The notes: generated by a model not told the origin, from the sequence alone. Positions 45,952-56,053 are shown, counted from the stretch's first letter. The stretch is 64,000 nt of DNA from Betaproteobacteria bacterium SCN1 (GCA_008923315.1 WBSF01000008.1:372001-436000), one strand, 5' to 3'. Translations and numbers: made by a program.

Positions 45952-46217
45952 GGATGATCCTGAAAATACTGGGCCCGGCAGGCACGCAGACGTTGTACAA
46001 GCGCTTCAAGGGCGGGGTCGCCCCCGGGCGCCCTCCCTTGCAGGCGATCCGCAATCTCCATGTCCGTCAGGCTCAGGAGCCGCTCGAACGCGGCTGTCTC
46101 GTCATGCCGAAGTGTAGCGCGCTGCGCGGCCCAAAAGCCACCCAGCCAGAGGTCCAGTTCCAGCAGCCCGCGCCGGCAGCGCCAGGCGATCCGGCGGTCG
46201 CGTCCGGCATCAGACAC
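45948..46217 (-). CDS. sdhE: FAD assembly factor SdhE
   Basis: 89 residues. The signature [13 protein letters not shown] (the RGxxE motif of the SdhE/CptB family) sits near residues 16-28 in a small five-helix fold. SdhE promotes covalent flavinylation of SdhA. It overlaps sdhB by 8 bp and gltA by 4 bp, in the classic betaproteobacterial order sdhCDAB-sdhE-gltA. Confidence 0.93.
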
Positions 46218-46905
46218 GCCGTTTCACCAGCAGCGCCTTGATCCGGCCGATCGCTTCGGTCGGGTTCAGGCCTTTCGGGCAGGCGTCCACGCAGTTCATG
46301 ATGCCCCGGCAGCGATAGAGCCGGTACGGGTCTTCGAGATTGTCCAGCCGCGCGGCGGTCGCCTCGTCGCGCGAATCCGCGATGAAACGGTACGCCTGCA
46401 GCAGCCCGGCCGGGCCGACGAAGGTGTCCGGATGCCACCAGAACGACGGGCACGACGTGGTGCAGCAGGCGCACAGGATGCACTCGTAGGCGCCGTCGAG
46501 CAGCGCACGGTCCGCAGGACTCTGCAGACGCTCGACCTCGGGCTCCGGCTCGTCGTTGACGAGCCAGGGCCGGATTGAACGGTATTGCCTGTAGAACGGC
46601 TCCATGTCCACGACCAGATCGCGGATCACCGGCAATCCGGGCAGCGGACGGACTTCGACCGGCTCCTTCAGCGTCGACAGCGGCGTGATGCACGCGAGGC
46701 AATTGCGCCCGTTCACGTTCACCGCATCCGACCCGCATACGCCCTCGCGGCAGGAACGCCGCAACGACAGGGTCTCGTCCTGCGCCTTGATCGCGATCAA
46801 GGCGTCGAGCAGCATCCTGCCGGCCGGGTCGATGTCGAGCTCGACGTCCTGCATGCGGGGCTGGACGCCGGATTCCGGGTTGTAGCGGTAAAGGCGGAAT
46901 TTCAT
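46210..46905 (-). CDS. sdhB: Succinate dehydrogenase iron-sulfur subunit
   Basis: 231 residues. The [2Fe-2S] loop SCREGVCGSDAVNVNGRNCLAC (split here across about 50-75) is followed by two further Cys groups, CILCACCTTSCPSFWW and CRGIMNCVDACPKGLNP, for the [4Fe-4S] and [3Fe-4S] clusters. It carries electrons from SdhA FAD to quinone at the membrane anchor. The gap to sdhA is 2 bp. Confidence 0.96.
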   Translation of the reverse strand: MKFRLYRYNPESGVQPRMQDVELDIDPAGRMLLDALIAIKAQDETLSLRRSCREGVCGSDAVNVNGRNCLACITPLSTLKEPVEVRPLPGLPVIRDLVVDMEPFYRQYRSIRPWLVNDEPEPEVERLQSPADRALLDGAYECILCACCTTSCPSFWWHPDTFVGPAGLLQAYRFIADSRDEATAARLDNLEDPYRLYRCRGIMNCVDACPKGLNPTEAIGRIKALLVKRRV

Positions 46906-46907
46906 GT

Positions 46908-48662
46908 TCAGTACACCCTCGCCTTCGGCTTCACCGACTCCACCGTCAGCGGTTTCAGCCGCACGGGTTTGGTGTCGACCTGGTCTTCCGCACGCGCGTA
47001 CAGCGTGTGCCTGAGCCAGCGTTCGTCGTCGCGTTCGGGAAAGTCCTCCCGGGTGTGCGCGCCGCGGCTTTCGGTGCGATGGATGGCCGAAACCAGCGTC
47101 GCGCGGGCGACGCCGACGAGGTTATCCAGTTCCAGCGCCTCGATGCGGGCGGTGTTGAAGACGCGACTGGTGTCGCGAAGGCCGGCATGCGCCAGACGGG
47201 CTTCGAGCGCATCGAGCTGCGCAAGCCCCTGGCGCAGGGAAACGTCGGTGCGGAACACGCTGCAGTGCGCCTGCATGGTGCGCCGGAGATCGTCGGAGAT
47301 CGCGGCGACGCGTTCGCTGCCCGGCCGCTCCCAGCGCGCCAGCCGGGCCGCACTGGCATCTGCCGCATCGTCCGGCATGGAACGCGGATACGGGTTGTCG
47401 CGCAGGTAGTCGAGCATGTGCCGGCCGGCGGCGCGGCCGAACACGACCAGATCGAGCAGGGAATTGCCGCCCAGCCGGTTGGCGCCATGCACCGAGACGC
47501 AGGCGCATTCGCCGACGGCATACAGGCCCGGCACCGGTTCCTCCGGGCCAAAGCGCGCCGGCGCGACGACCTGCCCGTGCAGATTGGTCGGAATGCCGCC
47601 CATCATGTAATGCGCGGTCGGTGCGACGGGGATCGGCGCATGCGCCGGATCGACGCCGGCGAAGCGGATCGACAGGTCGCGGATGCCCGGCAATTTCGCG
47701 GCGATGGCGGCTTCCCCCAGGTGATCGAGCTTGAGGTCGATGTAATCGCCGCGCGGCCCGCACCCGCGTCCTTCGGCGATCTCGATGGCAATGGCCCGCG
47801 CGACCACGTCGCGGCCGGCCAGGTCGCGGGCATGTGGCGCGTAGCGGTCCATGAAGCGCTCGCCCTGTTTGTTGAGCAGATAGCCCCCTTCCCCGCGCAC
47901 GCCTTCGGTGATGAGACAGCCGACGCCGGCGATGCCGGTGGGATGAAACTGCCAGAATTCCATGTCCTGTAGCGGCAGGCCGGCCCGCAGCACCATGCCG
48001 AGGCCGTCGCCGGTGTTGATCAGCGCATTGCTGCTGTTGCCGAACGCGCGCCCGCCGCCGCCGGTGGCCAGCAGGGTTGCCCGTGCCTCGATCAGCAGCG
48101 GCTCGCCGGTTTCGATGGACAGCGCCGTCACGCCGAGGCAGTAGCCCTCGGCGTCGCGCACGAGGTCGAGCGCGAAATATTCGTCGAAGAACTGCGTGCG
48201 GGCGGCCAGGTTCTGCTGGTACAGCGTATGCAGCAACGCGTGGCCGGTGCGGTCGGCGGCGGCACAGGTGCGCGTCGCCTGTTCGCCGCCGAAATTCTTC
48301 GACTGTCCGCCGAACGGGCGCTGGTAGATCCTGCCGTTGTCCAGACGGGAAAACGGCAGGCCCATGTGCTCGAGTTCGTAGACCGCGCTCGGCGCCTCGC
48401 GGCACATGAATTCGATCGCATCCTGGTCGCCGAGCCAGTCGCCCCCCTTCACCGTGTCGTAGAAATGCCATTCCCAGCGATCGTCGTCGACGTTGCCGAG
48501 CGCCGCGGTGATGCCGCCCTGCGCCGATACCGTATGCGAGCGCGTCGGGAAGACCTTGGATACCACCGCCACCTTGTAATCGGAACGTGCGAGCTGCAGC
48601 GCCGCGCGCAGACCCGCGCCGCCGCCGCCGACGATCAGGGCGTCGAAACGGCGCACGTTCAT
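46908..48662 (-). CDS. sdhA: Succinate dehydrogenase flavoprotein subunit
   Basis: 584 residues, start overlapping sdhD (ATGA at 48662). FAD-binding [14 protein letters not shown] at the N-terminus, the covalent-FAD His in SHTVSAQGG, and catalytic [21 protein letters not shown] with an active-site Arg region ([12 protein letters not shown]). It oxidises succinate to fumarate. Intact throughout. Confidence 0.96.
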   Translation of the reverse strand: MNVRRFDALIVGGGGAGLRAALQLARSDYKVAVVSKVFPTRSHTVSAQGGITAALGNVDDDRWEWHFYDTVKGGDWLGDQDAIEFMCREAPSAVYELEHMGLPFSRLDNGRIYQRPFGGQSKNFGGEQATRTCAAADRTGHALLHTLYQQNLAARTQFFDEYFALDLVRDAEGYCLGVTALSIETGEPLLIEARATLLATGGGGRAFGNSSNALINTGDGLGMVLRAGLPLQDMEFWQFHPTGIAGVGCLITEGVRGEGGYLLNKQGERFMDRYAPHARDLAGRDVVARAIAIEIAEGRGCGPRGDYIDLKLDHLGEAAIAAKLPGIRDLSIRFAGVDPAHAPIPVAPTAHYMMGGIPTNLHGQVVAPARFGPEEPVPGLYAVGECACVSVHGANRLGGNSLLDLVVFGRAAGRHMLDYLRDNPYPRSMPDDAADASAARLARWERPGSERVAAISDDLRRTMQAHCSVFRTDVSLRQGLAQLDALEARLAHAGLRDTSRVFNTARIEALELDNLVGVARATLVSAIHRTESRGAHTREDFPERDDERWLRHTLYARAEDQVDTKPVRLKPLTVESVKPKARVY

Positions 48663-49003
48663 CCCAGCCTCCAGAGCGCCGCCAGCAGCCAGGCGGCGCT
48701 GCCTGCCAGCACGGCGATCACCGCGAAATACAGCACGAGGCGCAGCGCAACCGGTTTCACGTAATCCATGAGGATGTCGCGCAGGCCGATCCAGGCATGC
48801 AGGGTCAGCACAGCCGCCGTCAGCAGCAGCGCGACACGCACCCAGACCGGTGCGAACAGCGCGCGCCAGCCGTCGTAGTCGACCGGCAGAGCCGCGAACA
48901 CCCGCGCCAGCAACAGCGGCAGCAACAGGGCCAGCGCCACGGCCGTGGCGCGCTGCGCCAGCCAGGCGCCGGTCCCCAGGTGCGCGCCCGCGCCGCGTCT
49001 CAT
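48659..49003 (-). CDS. sdhD: Succinate dehydrogenase membrane anchor subunit D
   Basis: 114 residues with three hydrophobic helices (about 17-37, 54-73, 87-111). [14 protein letters not shown] in the second helix holds the haem/quinone-site His and Asp-Tyr pattern of SdhD. Overlaps sdhC and sdhA by ATGA. Confidence 0.93.
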   Translation of the reverse strand: MRRGAGAHLGTGAWLAQRATAVALALLLPLLLARVFAALPVDYDGWRALFAPVWVRVALLLTAAVLTLHAWIGLRDILMDYVKPVALRLVLYFAVIAVLAGSAAWLLAALWRLG

Positions 49004-49380
49004 GCCAGCAGCCAGACCGCGAAGGCGAGCGTGACTGCGGTCGAGGCAACGATTACCGCCAGGCCGCTGCGGCGCGCAGCACGCAGGCCGGCGCCCCAGT
49101 GCGCATCCAGCGCAAGGTGTCGCATGCCCGCAAAAAGATGGAAGGCGAATGCCCAGAACAACGCCAAAGCCAGCAGCCGGGCGGCCGGATGGCGCGAATG
49201 TTCGATCAGCGCCCAGAACCCCGCCGCCTCCGACAGGGAGTGCGCGAGCAGACCGACGCTCAGGGGTACGGCCAGAAACAGCAGCGCGCCCGAGAGCCGG
49301 TGCAGGATCGATACCCAGCCCGGCAGGGGCAGGCGGATGCGCAACAGATCGAGGTGAATCGGGCGCGTCCGGGTTTCCAT
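49000..49380 (-). CDS. sdhC: Succinate dehydrogenase cytochrome b556 subunit C
   Basis: 126 residues with three membrane helices. [16 protein letters not shown] (conserved HR-SG of helix I) and [13 protein letters not shown] (haem-ligand His region) are the SdhC signatures. First gene of the sdh block, 7 bp after the malic enzyme stop, so transcription from the malic enzyme gene probably reads into it. Confidence 0.94.
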   Translation of the reverse strand: METRTRPIHLDLLRIRLPLPGWVSILHRLSGALLFLAVPLSVGLLAHSLSEAAGFWALIEHSRHPAARLLALALFWAFAFHLFAGMRHLALDAHWGAGLRAARRSGLAVIVASTAVTLAFAVWLLA

Positions 49381-49387
49381 GTCCTGA

Positions 49388-50614
49388 TCAGCGTGCGCGA
49401 CGCCGCGCCGGGGTTCTGGCCGCCTTCGCGACCGCCTTCGGCACGCGCTCGCGCAGGCGTGGGTCGAAGGGTTTGGGCAGGATGTAGTCGGGGCCGAATT
49501 TCAGCTTCTTCAGCTTGTAGGCCTTCAGCACCGACGCGGGGACCGGTTCGCGCGCCAGTTCGGCGAGCGCATGCACCGCTGCGATCAGCATGGCCTGGGT
49601 GATTTCCCTGGCACGCGCGTCGAGCGCACCGCGGAAGATGAAAGGAAAACCCAGCACGTTGTTGACCTGGTTCGGATAGTCGGAACGGCCGGTCGCCATC
49701 ACCAGATCGCCGCGCGCGGCCATCGCTTTTTCCGGCAGGATTTCGGGCGTGGGATTGGCAAGTGCGAAGATGACGGGGTTTTCCGCCATCGACTTCACCA
49801 TCGCCGGGCTCACCAGATTGGCGCCCGACACGCCGACGAACACATCGGCCCCGTTCATCGCCTCATCCAGCGCACGCAGTTTCGTCTGGCGCGCATAGCT
49901 CTTCTTGAAGCCATTGAGATCGGCTCGGCCCTTGTGCACCACGCCTTTCGAATCGACGAGCAGGATATTGGATTTTTTCGCGCCCATCGCCACCAGCAGG
50001 TTCAGCGAGGCGATGCCCGCCGCCCCCGCGCCGAGGCAGACGATCTTCGCCGTTTCCAGCGTCTTGCCCTGCACATGGAGCGCGTTCAGCAGACCGGCGC
50101 AGATGATGACGGCCGTGCCATGCTGGTCATCGTGGAAGACGGGAATGTCGAGCTTCTTCTTCAGCGCCTTTTCGATTTCGAAACAATGCGGCGCGGCGAT
50201 GTCCTCGAGGTTGATGCCACCGAAAGTCGGCGCGATGGCCTCGACCACCTTGATGAAATCCTGGGGCGTCTTCGCGTTGACTTCGATGTCGTAGACGTCG
50301 ATATCGGCGAACTGCTTGAAAAGTACCCCCTTGCCTTCCATCACCGGCTTGGCGGCGAGCGGACCGCGATCGCCCAGACCGAGGATCGCCGTGCCGTCCG
50401 TGATGACGGCGACGAGGTTGCCCTTGTTGGTGTAGTCGTAGGCCCGGGCCGGGTTTTTCGCGATTTCCAGCACCGGCTGTGCAACGCCCGGCGTATAGGC
50501 CAGCGAGAGATCGGCCTGCGTGGCGCAGGGCTTGGAGGAAACGACTTCGAGCTTGCCGGGTTTCGGCAGGCGGTGGTATGCGAGAGCTTTGTGCTTGAGA
50601 TCGGTCTTGGACAT
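49388..50614 (-). CDS. NAD(P)-dependent malic enzyme, short form
   Basis: 408 residues. It corresponds to the N-terminal malic enzyme part of MaeB and lacks the phosphotransacetylase-like C-terminal half (MaeB about 760 residues). [13 protein letters not shown], the catalytic Lys region in [19 protein letters not shown], the metal-binding [19 protein letters not shown] and the Rossmann [13 protein letters not shown] are visible. It converts malate to pyruvate and CO2. The tail is Arg/Lys rich. It lies between fliA (70 bp upstream) and sdhC (7 bp downstream). Confidence 0.93.
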   Translation of the reverse strand: MSKTDLKHKALAYHRLPKPGKLEVVSSKPCATQADLSLAYTPGVAQPVLEIAKNPARAYDYTNKGNLVAVITDGTAILGLGDRGPLAAKPVMEGKGVLFKQFADIDVYDIEVNAKTPQDFIKVVEAIAPTFGGINLEDIAAPHCFEIEKALKKKLDIPVFHDDQHGTAVIICAGLLNALHVQGKTLETAKIVCLGAGAAGIASLNLLVAMGAKKSNILLVDSKGVVHKGRADLNGFKKSYARQTKLRALDEAMNGADVFVGVSGANLVSPAMVKSMAENPVIFALANPTPEILPEKAMAARGDLVMATGRSDYPNQVNNVLGFPFIFRGALDARAREITQAMLIAAVHALAELAREPVPASVLKAYKLKKLKFGPDYILPKPFDPRLRERVPKAVAKAARTPARRRAR

Positions 50615-50684
50615 GGCGGACGCGCCTGTGTGAAACAGCCGGCATTATCGCGGATTTATCCGCATTGCGCCTCGCCTGCCGGCG

Positions 50685-51395
50685 TCAGTCCTTCCAGATC
50701 TTGAGCTGCGCGCGCAGGCGGGCCACCGCCTGCGAGTGCAGTTGGCAGACGCGCGACTCGGACACCCCGAGCACGGCACCGATTTCCTTCAGGTTCATGT
50801 CCTGTTCGTAGTACATGCCCATCATGCTGCGTTCGCGTTCCGGCAGATGATGAATCGCTGCGATCAGGCTGTCGCGGAATCCCTCGTCCTCCAGTACCGC
50901 AAGCGGATCATTGCTGCCGTCGACCAGGTAGCGTTCGAGAAAGCTCGCGCTGTCCTCATCCGAGAAATCCTCGTAATACAGCAACTGCGAACATTTCACG
51001 TCGCCCAGCATGGATTGGTACTGGTCGAGCGCCAGACCGAGCTCGGCGGAGATTTCCTGCTCGCTCGGCGCGCGCCCGTTGCGCTGTTCGAGCTTGTGGA
51101 TGGCCGTTTCGATCTGTCGGGATTTCTGGCGCACGTGACGGGGCAGCCAGTCGGCCTCGCGCAGTTCGTCGAGCATCGCGCCGCGGATGCGCTGCGTGGC
51201 ATAAGACTCGAATTGCGCACCCTGGCTGCCGTCGAACCGTGCGACCGCGTCCATCAGACCAATGAGACCGACCTGGATCAGATCATCGACTTCGACACTG
51301 GCCGGCAGGCGCGCCATCATGTGATAGGCGATGCGTTTGACCAGTGGCGCGTATTTGGTGATTTGCTCGTCTTGCGACGATTTTTTTCCAGCCAT
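50685..51395 (-). CDS. fliA: Flagellar sigma factor sigma-28 (FliA)
   Basis: 236 residues, normal for FliA. Region 2 (YAPLVKRIAYHMMARLPASVEVDDLIQVGLIGLMDAV), region 3 (about 100-150) and region 4 with helix-turn-helix NLKEIGAVLGVSESRVCQLHSQA. It directs late flagellar gene transcription and is normally restrained by FlgM, which is not in this window. It starts 6 bp after the FlhG-like gene, at the end of the flhBAF cluster. Confidence 0.96.
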   Translation of the reverse strand: MAGKKSSQDEQITKYAPLVKRIAYHMMARLPASVEVDDLIQVGLIGLMDAVARFDGSQGAQFESYATQRIRGAMLDELREADWLPRHVRQKSRQIETAIHKLEQRNGRAPSEQEISAELGLALDQYQSMLGDVKCSQLLYYEDFSDEDSASFLERYLVDGSNDPLAVLEDEGFRDSLIAAIHHLPERERSMMGMYYEQDMNLKEIGAVLGVSESRVCQLHSQAVARLRAQLKIWKD

Positions 51396-51401
51396 TCGTT
51401 T

Positions 51402-52055
51402 TCAGGTATTCCCTGGTTTTATGTATTCAGGGGGCAGCCCCCACTCCTCGCCCGTCATTCTAGCCGCAAGCGCGGCGATTGCATCATCTTCGTCGGGAAT
51501 GCTGGCGACCGCGCCGGCCGGCGTCGCGCCGAGATAACGTGCACAGGCAGCCTTCACGCGCGCGCAGGCAGTCGAATCGCCAGACAGAATGGCATCGAAC
51601 GGCCCTGCGGCGGCATGCGTCTTCAGCAGCGCATAGATTTCGTGCAGGGTGTCCGGGCGAACCGCCAGCCACAGGATCTGCCGCGCGCCGGGCAGCCGCG
51701 CGGCGGCGGCGTGCGGACTGCTGTCGAAAATCAGCGTGTCGTAAGCCCGCACCGCATCGGACAGGCCCGGCGCGTCGGCTCGCACGCCCGGGGCCAGCCA
51801 GCCGGTTGCGGCGTCGAGCGGCAGGGTAAGCAGCCGACCCTGCCCGATCTGGCGCGGCCAGTCGAACAGGGTGCGCGGCGCATCGCCGGCGAACAGCCGG
51901 CCGCATGTGTCGACGACGAGCGGCGAACGACCGCCGCGGTGGCAGGCGCGTGCAACCCGCAACAGGCCGTCTGCGGTATCGCCGACGCACTGGATGCACA
52001 GCGGTGCCAGCCCACGGCGACGGCGCCGCAGCCCGGCAGCCTGATCAGCCGGCAT
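51402..52055 (-). CDS. FlhG-like protein without a Walker A motif
   Basis: 217 residues, start at 52055, overlapping flhF by 11 bp. The N-terminus PADQAAGLRR matches the DQAxxLR motif by which FlhG activates the FlhF GTPase. The remainder has a degraded MinD-like pattern (YDTLIFDSSPHAAA where MinD has a Walker B segment) but the expected KGG-x-GKT Walker A loop is absent; residues 10-35 read RRRRRGLAPLCIQCVGDTAD. It is therefore probably an FlhF-activating protein that no longer cycles as an ATPase. Place between flhF and fliA is that of flhG. Confidence 0.65.
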   Translation of the reverse strand: MPADQAAGLRRRRRGLAPLCIQCVGDTADGLLRVARACHRGGRSPLVVDTCGRLFAGDAPRTLFDWPRQIGQGRLLTLPLDAATGWLAPGVRADAPGLSDAVRAYDTLIFDSSPHAAAARLPGARQILWLAVRPDTLHEIYALLKTHAAAGPFDAILSGDSTACARVKAACARYLGATPAGAVASIPDEDDAIAALAARMTGEEWGLPPEYIKPGNT

Positions 52056-53187
52056 TGCGGCGCACAGGCGATCCCGTGGCGGCCGGGTCTGCCCGCTCGG
52101 CCTCGACGCCGGCGGCCAGTGGCCAGTCCTCGGGCGACAGGGTGAACGGGGTGGCGATCTGCCCGCCCTTGAGCGCGCGGTCGACCAGATAGACCGCGTT
52201 GGGCCGGTGCAGATCTTCGGGCACACGCTGGCCGCCGGTAATGTAGGCCAGCGGCAGGCGGTGACGGATCAGTCCATCGAGCGCAGGCCCCGGCTGGGGC
52301 GCTTCGTCGAGCTTGGTCAGGATGCAGCCGGCCGCCCCCTGTCCAAAACGGACGAGCGCCTGCTCGATGGCGGCGCCCTGCTGGCTCGCCGAAACCACGA
52401 GCAGTCTGCGTATGCCGAGCGCATCGAATCCCTGCATTGCCGGCACGCGCGGATCGGCCGGTGCGAAACCGGCCGTATCGATCAGCACGAGCCGATGATG
52501 CGCGAGGCGCGGCATCAGCCGTGCAAGGTCATTGGCGTCGGCAGCGGCATGCACGGCCACACCGAGGAGGTCGGCGTAGACGCGCAATTGCGCTTCCGCG
52601 CCAATGCGATAGGCGTCGGCTGCGACCAGCGCAACCCCATCCGCTCCGTGCAGATCGACACCGCGTGCCGCGAGTTTGGCCAGCGTGGTCGTCTTGCCGG
52701 AACCGGTCGAGCCGACCAGTGCAAATGCGCCCCCTTGCCGTACTGGATCGCCTTCGGCTGGCAGCAGGGGCAGATTTCGAATGAGCACCTGGCGCAACCA
52801 GTGGCGGGCGGATTCCCCTGTGCGGCTGCGCGGCAGACGGGCAGCCAGAGTACGCGCCAGCGCCCCGCCGAAACCGGCCGCGAAAAGCGTCTGCATCACG
52901 CCGACCCGGGCGGGATCGCGGCGGCGGCCCGCACTCCAAGCAAAACCCGCGAGCTGGTTCTGCAACAGGCCGCGCAGCCGGCCGAGTTCCGCCAGGATGC
53001 GCGAGCCCGACGCGGCATCCGGCGCCTGCTCCACCGGCGCTGCCAGCTCGCCGTAGGCGCTGGCGAGCAATTCCACGCCCTGCGGATGCGGGCGCGTAGA
53101 GAGCACGACCGCATCGTCTCCGAGTTCGGCCCGGATGCGTGCCAGCCCTTCGCGCGCGGTGGGCGCGACGAATGTGCGAACGCTCAT
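52045..53187 (-). CDS. flhF: Flagellar SRP-like GTPase FlhF
   Basis: 380 residues: basic/proline-poor N-terminal B region (about 1-90), then NG domain with P-loop GSTGSGKTTTLAKLAARG, VALVAADAYRIGAEAQLRVYADLLGV, LIDTAGFAPADPRV and TKLDEAPQPGPALD (G4/G5 region). FlhF sets polar flagellum number and placement together with FlhG. Start overlaps flhA (ATGA). The presence of FlhF suggests polar flagellation. Confidence 0.95.
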   Translation of the reverse strand: MSVRTFVAPTAREGLARIRAELGDDAVVLSTRPHPQGVELLASAYGELAAPVEQAPDAASGSRILAELGRLRGLLQNQLAGFAWSAGRRRDPARVGVMQTLFAAGFGGALARTLAARLPRSRTGESARHWLRQVLIRNLPLLPAEGDPVRQGGAFALVGSTGSGKTTTLAKLAARGVDLHGADGVALVAADAYRIGAEAQLRVYADLLGVAVHAAADANDLARLMPRLAHHRLVLIDTAGFAPADPRVPAMQGFDALGIRRLLVVSASQQGAAIEQALVRFGQGAAGCILTKLDEAPQPGPALDGLIRHRLPLAYITGGQRVPEDLHRPNAVYLVDRALKGGQIATPFTLSPEDWPLAAGVEAERADPAATGSPVRRNAG

Positions 53188-55259
53188 TGCGGCGCGCCCT
53201 CGATATCCAGTTCAGTACGCATGCGCACCATTTTATCGGCCGGCACCTCGGCATAGGCAAGCACCGACAGATTCGGCAGCGTGCGCCGCAGCAATCTGGA
53301 CAGGATGGGACGCAGTGCCGGCGAGGTCAGCAGGACAGGCGGATAGCCGGTCTGCATTTGCTCGGCAGCCGCCCGTTCGGCCGCCTCGTTCAAGGCATCC
53401 AGCGTCGACGGCGCCAGCAGCGCTTCGCCTTCGTCGCCCATCTCGGCCAGCAGGCGTGTCTCGGTGACGGCGGCCAGGCCGATTACGTTCAGCGTGTCGC
53501 CCCCCTCGAACAGCCGGTCGACAATGCTGCGGCCGAGTGCGGCACGTACGCTTTCCACCAGCTCGTCGACGGCCTGTGTCTTGGGCGCGCGCGCGGCCAG
53601 CGTTTCAAACAGCGTGCGGCTGTCCCGGATCGACACATGTTCGGCAATGAGCTGTTGCAGCACGGCCTGCACGGTCGTCAACGGCAAATGGCGCGGCGTC
53701 ACGTCCTCGATCAGCCCGGGATGGCTGCGCGCCAGCGCATTGAGCAGCTGCTGCACTTCGGTGCGGCCCAGCAGTTCCGGCGCGTGCTGGCGGAAGACTG
53801 CTTCGACCTGGCGCGCGATCAGCTCCGCTGGCTGGAATACGACGAAACCGCGCAGATCGGCCTCGTCTTCGCGGCCGTTCTCGATCCACACACCCGGCAG
53901 ACCGGTCAATGGATCGGCACCGGTCATGCCGTCGAGCCGTCCGAGCACGTCGCCCATGTCCACGGCAAGCGCATGGCCGCTCGGCATTTCGCCGTGCGCC
54001 ACTTCGACGCCCTTCAGGGTGATGCGGTAGACGTTGGGTTTCAGGTCGAGGTTGTCGCGCACCCGGATGAGGGGCACCACCAGCCCCATGTCGGTCGCAA
54101 AACGGCGACGCGCCTCGGTGATGCGCGCCAGCGCGGCACCGTCCTGATTGCGGTCCACCAGCGGGATCAGGCGATAGCCGACTTCCAGCGCCAGCACGTC
54201 GACCGGCGGGATGTCTTCCCAGGTCACGTCGAGCGGCGCAGGCAGCGCTTCTTCCACGTCGAGAGGTTCGATGACCGGCACGGCGCGGCGGCGGCCAAGC
54301 CACAGCCCCAGCGCCCCCAGAACGGCGGAAATGGTCAGGAAGGCCACGTGCGGCGTGCCGGGAATCAGGCCCAGCACGCCCAGTACGGCGGACGCGACGA
54401 ACAGCGTCTGCGGCCGGCCGAAAATCTGGCTGGAAAACTCCCGCGACAGATCCTGTTCAGACGATGTACGGCTGACCACGATGCCGGCGGCGGTGGAAAT
54501 GATCAGCGCGGGGATCTGCGTGACCAGTCCGTCGCCGACGGTCAGGAGCGCATAGCGGCCCAGCGCCTCGGACATGCCCAGATCGTGCTGCAACAGCCCG
54601 ATCGCGATCCCCCCCACCAGATTCACGGCCAGAATGATCATGCCGGCCACGGCATCGCCGCGCACGAACTTCGAGGCACCGTCCATCGCACCGTAGAAAT
54701 CGGACTCGCGGCCGATATCCGCACGACGCGTGCGTGCCTCGGTCTCGTCGATGAAGCCGGCATTGAGATCGGCATCCACCGCGAGCTGTTTGCCTGGCAT
54801 GGAATCCAGCGTGAAGCGCGCCGCGACTTCGGCAATGCGACCCGCCCCCTTGGTGATGACGACGAAGTTGATGACGACCAGAATGACGAACACCACGAAA
54901 CCGACCGCGATGTTGCCGCCGACGAGAAAATTGCCGAAGGACTCGATCACCTTGCCGGCCGCGTCCGGGCCGGTGTGCCCCTGCATCAGGATGATGCGGG
55001 TGGAGGCCACGTTGAGCGAAAGGCGCAGCAGCGTAGTCAGCAGCAGCACGGTGGGAAAGACCGAGAAATCGAGCGGGCGGCGCGCGTTCAGGCTCACCAG
55101 CAGCACGATCATCGCCAGCGCGATGTTGAGCGTGAACAACACGTCGAGCATGAAGGTGGGCAGCGGCAGCACCATCATGGCGAGGATCAGCAGGACCAGC
55201 GTGGGGACCGCCAGCCGGTTCATCGGCATGCCGAGCAGCATCGCGCCCTGCGCGCTCAT
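53184..55259 (-). CDS. flhA: Flagellar export gate protein FlhA
   Basis: 691 residues: about eight N-terminal membrane helices (to about 330) and a C-terminal cytoplasmic domain that forms the nonameric ring. The FHIPEP signature region VITKGAGRIAEVAARFTLDS with MPGKQLAVDADLNAG is intact. It couples proton flow to export of flagellar subunits. It overlaps flhB by 4 bp and flhF by 4 bp. Confidence 0.97.
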   Translation of the reverse strand: MSAQGAMLLGMPMNRLAVPTLVLLILAMMVLPLPTFMLDVLFTLNIALAMIVLLVSLNARRPLDFSVFPTVLLLTTLLRLSLNVASTRIILMQGHTGPDAAGKVIESFGNFLVGGNIAVGFVVFVILVVINFVVITKGAGRIAEVAARFTLDSMPGKQLAVDADLNAGFIDETEARTRRADIGRESDFYGAMDGASKFVRGDAVAGMIILAVNLVGGIAIGLLQHDLGMSEALGRYALLTVGDGLVTQIPALIISTAAGIVVSRTSSEQDLSREFSSQIFGRPQTLFVASAVLGVLGLIPGTPHVAFLTISAVLGALGLWLGRRRAVPVIEPLDVEEALPAPLDVTWEDIPPVDVLALEVGYRLIPLVDRNQDGAALARITEARRRFATDMGLVVPLIRVRDNLDLKPNVYRITLKGVEVAHGEMPSGHALAVDMGDVLGRLDGMTGADPLTGLPGVWIENGREDEADLRGFVVFQPAELIARQVEAVFRQHAPELLGRTEVQQLLNALARSHPGLIEDVTPRHLPLTTVQAVLQQLIAEHVSIRDSRTLFETLAARAPKTQAVDELVESVRAALGRSIVDRLFEGGDTLNVIGLAAVTETRLLAEMGDEGEALLAPSTLDALNEAAERAAAEQMQTGYPPVLLTSPALRPILSRLLRRTLPNLSVLAYAEVPADKMVRMRTELDIEGAPQ

Positions 55260-56053
55260 CCGATCACCTCGTCGATGCCATGCCCGGCCGTGGCCTCACG
55301 CCGTCCAGCCTGCTGCTGACGCGCGCGGATGCGCGCGCGCAGTTCAGGGCTGACTTCGGATTCCCGGGCCTCGGCGAGCACCTCCTGCCAGGTCATGGCA
55401 TGCCGCCGCAGATAGCGCCACCAGCGCCAGCCGGCATCGAGCACGGCCGCCAGGGCCAGCGCGCCCGCCAGCGCAAAGAGGCCACGGCCCAGCCAGGCAA
55501 TGGCCTGCCCCCAGGCTTCGAGTGGAGCTGCCGGCACGGGCATCCCGCCGTTTCGCCAGCCGTCTACGAGCGCCCAGGACACGGCGCCCGCGAGCAGGGC
55601 CAGTTTCAGCACAGTCAAGCCGCCGCCGAACAGGGCATCGGATGAAAACAGACGCGCAATCGCCCGCCAGGGATGGGCGCGGGAAAAGTCGACCTCGGCG
55701 GCCTGCGGCGCATAGACCCAGCCCGAGAGCGCCATGGGCGCCAGCAATACGGCCATAAAAACCAGCGCGAGCACGGGCAGGACAGCCCACAAGGTTGCCG
55801 CCAGGGCATCGGACAGGGGTATGGAAAGACCGGTCGGCGCCGGCCGGGCCACCGTTTCGAACGCGGCCTGCATGAGATTCCGCAGGCTGTCGAACAGATG
55901 CGGGCCAAGCCAGTTCAACGTGCCCAGCGCCGCCAGAATCACGAGCCAGCCCGCCAGTTCCGCCGAACGCGGGACATCGCCCGCGCGCCGCGCTGCTTGC
56001 AGGCGCTGGGCACTCGGCGCTTCGGTGCGGGAAAGATCGGTCTCCTCAGCCAT
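55256..56053 (-). CDS. flhB: FlhB membrane domain only; NPTH autocleavage domain absent
   Basis: 265 residues instead of about 380. The N-terminal (DLSRTEAPSAQRLQAARRAGDVPRSAEL) and four membrane helices (about 32-52, 88-110, 143-163, 190-212) are complete, followed by the linker MTWQEVLAEARESEVSPELRARIR. The chain then ends in GIDEVIG, at the point where full FlhB continues with V-I-T-NPTH. The stop overlaps the flhA start, so there is no remnant of the cytoplasmic domain downstream in any frame. Either the domain is encoded elsewhere (FlhX-like) or the switch is lost. Confidence 0.85.
   Translation of the reverse strand: MAEETDLSRTEAPSAQRLQAARRAGDVPRSAELAGWLVILAALGTLNWLGPHLFDSLRNLMQAAFETVARPAPTGLSIPLSDALAATLWAVLPVLALVFMAVLLAPMALSGWVYAPQAAEVDFSRAHPWRAIARLFSSDALFGGGLTVLKLALLAGAVSWALVDGWRNGGMPVPAAPLEAWGQAIAWLGRGLFALAGALALAAVLDAGWRWWRYLRRHAMTWQEVLAEARESEVSPELRARIRARQQQAGRREATAGHGIDEVIG

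Noticed and set aside
50641-50670. Terminator between fliA and the malic enzyme gene
   Set aside because: A GCGGAT/ATCCGC palindrome is present, but the loop is only two bases and no T run follows.
55256-55300. Frameshift as the cause of the short FlhB
   Set aside because: The flhB stop overlaps the flhA start and the DNA beyond is flhA from its first residue, so no remainder of the FlhB C-terminal domain exists in another frame.
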